From NCBI GenBank assembly GCA_016192105.1, contig JACPUV010000053.1:124001-188000 (forward strand): a DNA stretch of 64,000 bases, read 5' to 3'. The stretch is from Sphingobacteriales bacterium. Its GTDB lineage: Bacteria; Bacteroidota; Bacteroidia; Chitinophagales; Chitinophagaceae. The notes below the pieces were generated by a model, which saw only the letters and a program-made list of their open reading frames with translations, did not search any database and was not told where the DNA came from. This document shows, piece by piece, positions 58,707 through 64,000 of the stretch (its first letter is position 1; each line of letters begins with the position of its first letter). Made by a program: the position numbers and the translations under genes.

Positions 58707-59318
58707 ATGGAAGAACTTTCCCGGGATACCCGGAATATACTCAGACTGCAATTGCCCACGGACCCCCGCTGGGTTAACCTGGCTGATAAATCGATGGAAG
58801 AGATCCTGACAGATCATGCTTATTGTGAGCAAAAAGCAACTGCTTCCTGTATCTCCCTGATCCAGCGTTACAGCAGCCGTGAAAAGCTGGTGGCCGAACT
58901 GTCCCCGGTCGTAACGGAGGAATGGGGACATTTCCGGATGGTGCTGGCTGAATTACAGAAAAGAAAGCTCAAACTCGGCCGGCAGCGGAAAGATGAATAT
59001 GTGAACGCGCTGCTTGATTTCCAGCAAAAGGGAGGTGATGCCGAAGGGCGGATGCTGGATCAGTTGCTTACCATGGCCCTGATAGAAGCGAGAAGCTGCG
59101 AACGTTTTAAACGGCTGAGCGAAGGTCTTGAAGATGCCTATATGCAGAAATTTTACCGGCGCTTTATGGAAAGTGAAGCGGGGCACTACACCCTTTTCAT
59201 CGAACTGGCTGAGACCTATATTGACCGGGAAAAAGTGAGACGGCGTTGGAAAGAATGGCTGGAATACGAAGCCACGGTGATGCAAACAATGGATGTCCGC
59301 GGTGACCGGATCCACTGA
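58707..59318 (+). CDS. miaE: tRNA-(ms2io6A)-hydroxylase MiaE
   Basis: 203 residues from ATG 58707. The diiron ligands fit the pattern EQKATASCISLIQRYSSREK, VVTEEWGHFRMVLAELQKRKL, EARSCERFKRL and ESEAGHYTLFIELAETY, in the order expected of MiaE. It hydroxylates the isopentenyl side chain of the modified adenosine at position 37 of certain tRNAs. The start is fixed by the promoter box at 58695-58702 and by family length. Its promoter and that of rpsO lie back to back within 100 bases. Confidence 0.92.
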   Translation: MEELSRDTRNILRLQLPTDPRWVNLADKSMEEILTDHAYCEQKATASCISLIQRYSSREKLVAELSPVVTEEWGHFRMVLAELQKRKLKLGRQRKDEYVNALLDFQQKGGDAEGRMLDQLLTMALIEARSCERFKRLSEGLEDAYMQKFYRRFMESEAGHYTLFIELAETYIDREKVRRRWKEWLEYEATVMQTMDVRGDRIH

Positions 59319-59400
59319 CCCGGATTACCCCCCATCGCCCATTTACCGCAATCGTTTGTAGCTGTTTTGAAAAAACGGATGAAGTATTTTTAGCCTGTAT

Positions 59401-60468
59401 ATGAAAGAACCGGCCTACCAGGAAGCCTTGTCTGCTTTTGTAAATCCTCCCTGCGAATTTTCAGTCGAAGCGGTTTCCGGCGGACTGATTAATCATTCCT
59501 ATAAGATCAGCAAAAAGCAAAACGGCCCTGCTTTCTTATTGCAGCAAATCAACCGGCAGGTCTTTCCGGATCCGGAAAAATTACAGGAGAACTACCAGCT
59601 ACTTTGCCAATACATTAAGGAAAAACAGCTCCCTTTTTTTATACCGGCGATGGATTATTTTCCCGGTCAGCGTTCTGTGTACACGGACCGGGAACAGCGT
59701 TGCTGGCGGGTGTTTTCCTTTGTTGAAAAAACAAGAACACTGTACAGCACTGACCAACCGGAACAGGCAGCGGCTGTGGCAGAAACCTTTGCCCGGTTCA
59801 CTGCGGCATTCAGCCAGATGGACAGCCGTCGCCTGCATATTACGATCCCTGGTTTTCACCATGTCTCGAACCGGTTCAGGCAGTTCCGGCAGGCCCTTGC
59901 CGGTGCATCCCCGCAGCGGCTGATTAAATCCGGCGGGCTGATCCGGGAATTAAATGACCGGGAGCACTATGCGCAGCTATACGATGCATTTACTGAATCA
60001 ACCGCTTTCCCGCTCCGCGTCATGCACCACGATGCCAAGATCAGCAATGTATTGTTTGATGCAGGAAGCGGGAAGGTGATCTGCCCGGTGGACTTTGATA
60101 CGGTCATGCCCGGCTATTTCTTCTCTGACCTGGGTGATATGATTCGCTCCATGGCAGGTACAGCCGATGAAAACAGCCGGGATTTCGGAGGATTGGAGAT
60201 CCGCCCGGCCATTTACCAGGCAATCCTGAAAGGTTACCTGGAAGGAATGAGTGACTTCCTGACCCCCGAAGAAAAAAAATACATCCATGCCGCCGGCCTG
60301 CTGCTGGTCTATATGCAGGCCCTGCGTTTCCTGGCGGATTACCTGAATAATGATGTGTACTACAGGATCAGTTATCCCGGACACAATTTAGACCGGGCCG
60401 GGAACCAGCTTGCTTTATTAAACAAACTGGAGGAATTCCTCGCCGATAACTATAAATTTACATGCTGA
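59401..60468 (+). CDS. Aminoglycoside phosphotransferase-fold kinase, possibly N-acetylhexosamine kinase
   Basis: 355 residues with the kinase signature HHDAKISNVLFDAGSGKVICPVDFDTVMPGYFFSDLGDMIRS: the HxDxxxxN catalytic loop and the DFDT metal segment. The N-terminal lobe has GGLINHSYKIS and FLLQQINRQVF. Bifidobacterial NahK, a GalNAc/GlcNAc 1-kinase, belongs to this fold and shares the HDxKxxN pattern. galM starts 26 bases after the stop, which supports a sugar 1-kinase role, though not proof. MiaE lies upstream on the same strand. Confidence 0.75.
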   Translation: MKEPAYQEALSAFVNPPCEFSVEAVSGGLINHSYKISKKQNGPAFLLQQINRQVFPDPEKLQENYQLLCQYIKEKQLPFFIPAMDYFPGQRSVYTDREQRCWRVFSFVEKTRTLYSTDQPEQAAAVAETFARFTAAFSQMDSRRLHITIPGFHHVSNRFRQFRQALAGASPQRLIKSGGLIRELNDREHYAQLYDAFTESTAFPLRVMHHDAKISNVLFDAGSGKVICPVDFDTVMPGYFFSDLGDMIRSMAGTADENSRDFGGLEIRPAIYQAILKGYLEGMSDFLTPEEKKYIHAAGLLLVYMQALRFLADYLNNDVYYRISYPGHNLDRAGNQLALLNKLEEFLADNYKFTC

Positions 60469-60493
60469 TCCCCCGGGATTTTATTTATTGCTT

Positions 60494-61543
60494 ATGGCTA
60501 TTCAACAACAAGTATGTTCTACAACTGCGTCCGGGCAGCAACTGATTCATTTTACCCTGCGTAATGAGGCCGGTACCGAAGTTAAGATCACCAATTACGG
60601 AGCCATCATCACTTCATTCTCCCTGCTGCAGGCAGATGGTACCCGGAATGATATCGTGCTGGGATTCGACAGCGTGGAAGCATACCGCAGTGACGAATAC
60701 CTGGGCCAGTATCCCTATTTTGGCTGCGTGATCGGGCGCTGTGCCAACCGGATCAAGGATGCCGTTTTCGAAATCGACGGAACAACCTACCCGGTTACGC
60801 CCAATTTCGGAACCGACCAGTTGCACGGGGGGCTGACAGGATTTGATAAAAAAATATGGGAACTGGTCAGTTTTGGCTCAACCCCCTCTCCTTTCGTGGA
60901 GATGAAATACCTGAGTCCGGACGGAGAGGAAGGTTATCCCGGCAACCTGGAAATCAGCATCCGCTTCGAACTGACCGATGACAATGAACTGAGTTATGCG
61001 TTTACCGGTACCACGGATAAACCCACTGCCGTGAACCTCACCCATCATGGGTATTTCAACCTCAACAATGGCAAAGGGGATATCAGGGATTATGAGCTGA
61101 AGATATACGGTTCACAGGTCCTCGACCAGGATGAAAAGCTCTGTACCACCGGCAGCCTCACGGCCGTAAAGGATACCGTCTTCGATTTCCGGAGTTTTAC
61201 CCGGATTGGTGACCGGTTGAATGAAGTGCCGGAATTTGATAAAAGTTTCGTGGTGGATAAGAACCATGATCCTTCCGGGCTGGCCCTGATGGCCGAGGTA
61301 AGATGCCCGGCTTCCAAATTACTGCTCCAGGTCTATGCCACGGATCCCGTGGTTCATTTTTATACCGGCAAATGGATACCGGCCCTGAAAGGGAAAAACA
61401 ATACGGTTTATGGCCCTTTCTCCGCGCTTTGCCTGGAAACCCAGATCCATCCCAATGCCATTAATATCCCGCATTTCCCTGCCATGGTATTGAGGCCGGG
61501 AGATGTGTACCGCAGTAAAACGGTTTATAAGTTGATTGGTTAA
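60494..61543 (+). CDS. galM: Aldose 1-epimerase (galactose mutarotase)
   Basis: 349 residues from ATG 60494; a TTG at 60488 would add two residues. Family motifs: EVKITNYGAIITSF, DIVLGFDSVEAY, FGCVIGRCANRIKDA, FGTDQLHGGLTGFDKKIWEL (His base), NLTHHGYFNLN (second His) and LCLETQIHPNAINIP (catalytic Glu). It interconverts alpha and beta anomers of hexoses. Its closeness to the kinase gene suggests a joint sugar-salvage step. Confidence 0.96.
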   Translation: MAIQQQVCSTTASGQQLIHFTLRNEAGTEVKITNYGAIITSFSLLQADGTRNDIVLGFDSVEAYRSDEYLGQYPYFGCVIGRCANRIKDAVFEIDGTTYPVTPNFGTDQLHGGLTGFDKKIWELVSFGSTPSPFVEMKYLSPDGEEGYPGNLEISIRFELTDDNELSYAFTGTTDKPTAVNLTHHGYFNLNNGKGDIRDYELKIYGSQVLDQDEKLCTTGSLTAVKDTVFDFRSFTRIGDRLNEVPEFDKSFVVDKNHDPSGLALMAEVRCPASKLLLQVYATDPVVHFYTGKWIPALKGKNNTVYGPFSALCLETQIHPNAINIPHFPAMVLRPGDVYRSKTVYKLIG

Positions 61544-61572
61544 CCAGTCAATCGGTCAGCTTATAAAGCTGG

Positions 61573-62568
61573 TTAAGAGAAGTAATTAATTTCAGCTGAT
61601 AAATCAAGGAACGGGTATTTCTCCTGCAGGGCCTGTGCTTTTTCATAATGGGCTGACAGAAAACGGCGGTGTGCAGCGGTGTCGGGTTGGAAAGCTTTGT
61701 GCTTCCGGGCGATCACGATCTTTTTTATTTCCCGCATCAGGAGCCGGGATTCGTCATCAATGCAGGTAGCAGCGAATTTCTCCAGTACAAATTCGGTTGC
61801 GGGATAATTGGGATGTACCAGGTCAATATCGTAGAACCGGTAATCCCGCAGCACATCTATTACCAGTTCATAAGCCGGGAAGTAATAGATAAAATCATAG
61901 GTACTGACCAACTGGTGTACAGATTCAATCAGCCGGGCCTTGCTCCGGTTGTTTTCCACCACCCCATCCCGGGCATGACGGACCGGGCTGATGGTGAAAA
62001 TTATTTTCAATCCCGGGTTGAAAAGGGTCAATGCTTCCACGCAGTTCACCAGCAAGCGGTTGATCGCTGTAATCGTCAGCATTTCCTTGCTGAACCAGTT
62101 CGCCGGCGCCCGGTGGCAATTGGCAACTCCACTGTGTAAGGAGGCCGAAGCGCGGCTGGCCTGCTCCGTTAGCCGGTAGGTGAAAGAAGAGCCGAGGGTA
62201 ATGATCAGCCAGCCTGCCTTCTTTAAAAAATCATGGGCCTGCTGCCTGGATTCATTTATTTCCCGCAGGGCTTCTTCTTTATCCGTACGGGAAAAGCGGG
62301 AGTGATGCATCCAACTCTGCCAGACCTCGTTCAGCTGAAAAAGGTCCGCTTCGGTGTATTCCCGGTTTGTGATATAGGATTCGAGACTGCGGCATACACT
62401 GTCGGGCCCGAACAGGATACCATTGGGGTTTTGCAGAATGCTGAATTTTAAATCACCCAGTGCATTCCCGATATGTTCTGTAAAACAGGAACCGGTCAGC
62501 AGGATCTTATCCCGGTAGTTTATGGGTACCGGTAAATTTTTCAGGTCAATATTCAGCATGAAATCCAT
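61573..62568 (-). CDS. GSCFA-domain protein
   Basis: 331 residues. LLTGSCFTEHIGNAL contains the family-naming GSCFxE motif, and VRHARDGVVENNRSKARLIES is another conserved segment. FIYYFPAYELVIDVLRDYRFYDIDLVHPNYPA fits the SGNH-like fold. GSCFA proteins are thought to be hydrolase-like, with unknown substrates. It starts five bases after the HMG-CoA lyase stop and is probably translated from the same mRNA. Confidence 0.88.
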   Translation of the reverse strand: MDFMLNIDLKNLPVPINYRDKILLTGSCFTEHIGNALGDLKFSILQNPNGILFGPDSVCRSLESYITNREYTEADLFQLNEVWQSWMHHSRFSRTDKEEALREINESRQQAHDFLKKAGWLIITLGSSFTYRLTEQASRASASLHSGVANCHRAPANWFSKEMLTITAINRLLVNCVEALTLFNPGLKIIFTISPVRHARDGVVENNRSKARLIESVHQLVSTYDFIYYFPAYELVIDVLRDYRFYDIDLVHPNYPATEFVLEKFAATCIDDESRLLMREIKKIVIARKHKAFQPDTAAHRRFLSAHYEKAQALQEKYPFLDLSAEINYFS

Positions 62569-62573
62569 ACGTG

Positions 62574-63428
62574 CTATTTAAATAATTCGGCGGCCATCCG
62601 GGAAGCATGGGCGAGGACTTCCTGATCCATTTTTCCGAGCAAGTGCCGGGTTTCAAAATAAGGGATCATTAATTCCGTGTCCATATTCCCCACCAGCTCA
62701 TCATCGGCCATCGGGCAGCCGCCGATCCCTTTCAGTGCGCCGTCAAAGCGCCGGCAACCGGCTTTAACAGCGGCATCCAGTTTCTCCTTCCAGTTTTGGG
62801 GGGTCGAATGCAGGTGAACCCCGATCTCTGTACCCGGCAGGGTTTCCACCAGGTAACGGGTCAGGGTATAAACCTGTTCCGGTTTTGCCAGCCCCACGGT
62901 ATCAGCCAGTGAGATGATCCCGATATCCATCGCCACCAGGCGGTTCACCCATTCAAAAACAATTTCTTCATCATACGGATCGCCATAAGGATTCCCGAAT
63001 CCCATCGAGATATAAACCACCAGTTGTTTCCCGGATTTCACGCAAAGCTCCTGGACCTCTTCCACCCTGCCCAGCGATTCCCCGATGGAACTATGGGTAT
63101 TCCGTTGTTGAAAAGTCGCAGATACCGAGAAGGGAAAACCGAGATAACTGATCTCGTCAAAGACCACTGCTTCCTCTGCTCCTCTCCTGTTTGCGATGAT
63201 GGCCAATAATTTCGACCCGGAGTCAGCGATTTCCAGGCGGGAAATCAGGTCCCGGGTATCTGCCATTTGCGGGATGGCTTTGGGGGAAACAAAACTGCCG
63301 AAATCAATCGTATCAAAGCCGGCTTTCAGCAACAGGTTGATATAAGCCGCCTTCTTTTCCACCGGGATCAGTGTTTTCCATCCCTGCATGGCATCCCGGG
63401 GGCATTCAATAAGTTTCACCTGGTTCAT
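62574..63428 (-). CDS. Hydroxymethylglutaryl-CoA lyase
   Basis: 284 residues from ATG 63428 (MNQVKLIECPRDAMQGWKTL); the upstream frame lacks family sequence. A DRE-TIM barrel: ECPRDAMQG carries the catalytic Arg, FGSFVSPKAIPQMADTRDL, VHLHSTPQNW (the HxH metal ligands), and GIGGCPMADDELVGN with the active-site Cys. It cleaves HMG-CoA to acetoacetate and acetyl-CoA, the last step of leucine breakdown. Operon with the GSCFA gene; rlmB is upstream. Confidence 0.93.
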   Translation of the reverse strand: MNQVKLIECPRDAMQGWKTLIPVEKKAAYINLLLKAGFDTIDFGSFVSPKAIPQMADTRDLISRLEIADSGSKLLAIIANRRGAEEAVVFDEISYLGFPFSVSATFQQRNTHSSIGESLGRVEEVQELCVKSGKQLVVYISMGFGNPYGDPYDEEIVFEWVNRLVAMDIGIISLADTVGLAKPEQVYTLTRYLVETLPGTEIGVHLHSTPQNWKEKLDAAVKAGCRRFDGALKGIGGCPMADDELVGNMDTELMIPYFETRHLLGKMDQEVLAHASRMAAELFK

Positions 63429-63512
63429 AGACCGAATTTCAGTAAAAAGGCTGACAGAAATGTGCTGCACCGGGGAATTGTATCATTTGCAGGCGGTGAA
63501 TACCCACCCCAG

Positions 63513-64000
63513 CTATTTACCCAGGCGCTGCTTCATCGCTTCATAAAGTATAATTCCGGCGGCAACCGATACATTCAGGCTTTCGAAACCGCTTTTCATC
63601 GGGATCTTGATTTTTTCATCGCAAATTTTCATCAGAGCGGGATAAATCCCCTTTTCCTCGCTGCCCAGGACAATGGCGCAGGGGATGGTAAAATCCGTTT
63701 CACTGATGGTTTTAGCTGCCGTCATTTCGGTAGCGAAGACCATTATTCCGTTCAGGTGCAGTTCATCGACCGCTTTCATCAGGCTGTTGACCCGGCAAAC
63801 CGGGATTTTTTCCAGGGCCCCGGCCGAGGTCAGGATGGCGTCTTCATTCAAGGCTCCCACTCCTTTATCAGGAATGATGATGGCATGCACCCCGGTGCAA
63901 TGAGCCGTCCGGGCAATGCCCCCGATATTACGGATATCGGTGATCCCATCGAGTACCAGGAAGAGAGGCGCTTCACCGCTTTCCATTACAAACGAGATCA
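63513..64000 (-). CDS. rlmB: TrmH/RlmB-type 23S rRNA 2'-O-methyltransferase, N-terminus cut by window edge
   Basis: The reading frame is open to the right edge, so the N-terminal part is missing. What remains (about 162 residues) is the SpoU/TrmH catalytic domain with a trefoil-knot fold: LFLVLDGITDIRNIGGIART (motif 1), AIVLGSEEKGIYPALMKIC (motif 2) and IPMKSGFESLNVSVAAGIILYEA (motif 3). RlmB methylates G2251 of 23S rRNA; assignment to RlmB rather than another TrmH relative rests on the EAPLFLVLDG segment. An internal ATG at 63986 is unlikely to be the true start. Confidence 0.85.
   Translation of the reverse strand, partial: ISFVMESGEAPLFLVLDGITDIRNIGGIARTAHCTGVHAIIIPDKGVGALNEDAILTSAGALEKIPVCRVNSLMKAVDELHLNGIMVFATEMTAAKTISETDFTIPCAIVLGSEEKGIYPALMKICDEKIKIPMKSGFESLNVSVAAGIILYEAMKQRLGK

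Noticed and set aside
1..64000. A defence island, prophage, secondary-metabolite cluster or CRISPR array
   Set aside because: No characteristic genes or repeats were seen; the content is housekeeping and envelope genes.

Overview
The window looks like ordinary chromosomal DNA from a member of the Bacteroidota, most likely Chitinophagaceae or a close relative. The clues are Bacteroidota-type secreted and lipoprotein families (DUF6089, DUF5995, a DUF4953/5117-type metalloprotease, SusC-like TonB receptor, SIMPL, GSCFA), a glycine-rich RRM protein, and promoters of the TTTG-N19-TAnnTTTG form known from this phylum. Both ends cut genes: an ATP-grasp protein at the left edge and a TrmH/RlmB-type rRNA methyltransferase at the right edge. 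I found no tRNA, rRNA, CRISPR array, insertion sequence, prophage or obvious defence island.

Layout. 1-9.6 kb: ATP-grasp/UbiD pair, a DUF6089 barrel, L-Ala-D/L-Glu-type epimerase, SIMPL protein, a starch-binding 4-alpha-glucanotransferase, then small membrane proteins. 9.6-11 kb: a gene-poor stretch with a 14-bp perfect hairpin and two copies of a 231-bp repeat bracketing one hypothetical gene. 11-17.2 kb: the translation cluster thrS-infC-rpmI-rplT, read leftwards, interrupted by a secreted zinc metalloprotease gene. 17.2-25.4 kb: DUF5995, two tandem secreted paralogues sharing a C-terminal domain, a tiny self-contained transcription unit, a TonB-dependent receptor with a membrane partner, and an ABC-F ATPase. 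25.4-33.6 kb: histidine degradation (hutG, fused ftcD, hutI) with a NapH-like Fe-S membrane protein and a Gcr-family membrane protein in between. 33.7-46.1 kb: lipoprotein, acetyltransferase, thiolase, gamma-glutamyltransferase, RRM protein, pullulanase, a GMC oxidoreductase with its Tat-exported small subunit, and a four-domain beta/gamma-crystallin. 46.2-64 kb: EF-G-like GTPase, dnaG, CYTH protein, M48 lipoprotein peptidase, plsY, prmA, rpsO-pnp, miaE, a sugar-kinase-like protein with galM, GSCFA, HMG-CoA lyase and RlmB.

How the genes work together. Translation and RNA metabolism are strongly represented (thrS, infC, L35, L20, S15, PNPase, PrmA, MiaE, RlmB, EF-G-like, ABC-F). Alpha-glucan use is covered by pullulanase and MalQ. 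The hut genes include both alternative enzymes for formiminoglutamate. The GMC enzyme and its small subunit form an exported sugar dehydrogenase pair.

I did not find a clear new multi-gene system. The best leads for something undescribed are the roughly 60-nt transcription unit at about 20.2 kb, the 231-bp repeat pair with its conserved 27-codon micro-ORF, the tandem paralogues at 18-20 kb, and the recurring placement of promoters only a few bases from start codons. All calls come from reading the sequence by eye; no database search was run.
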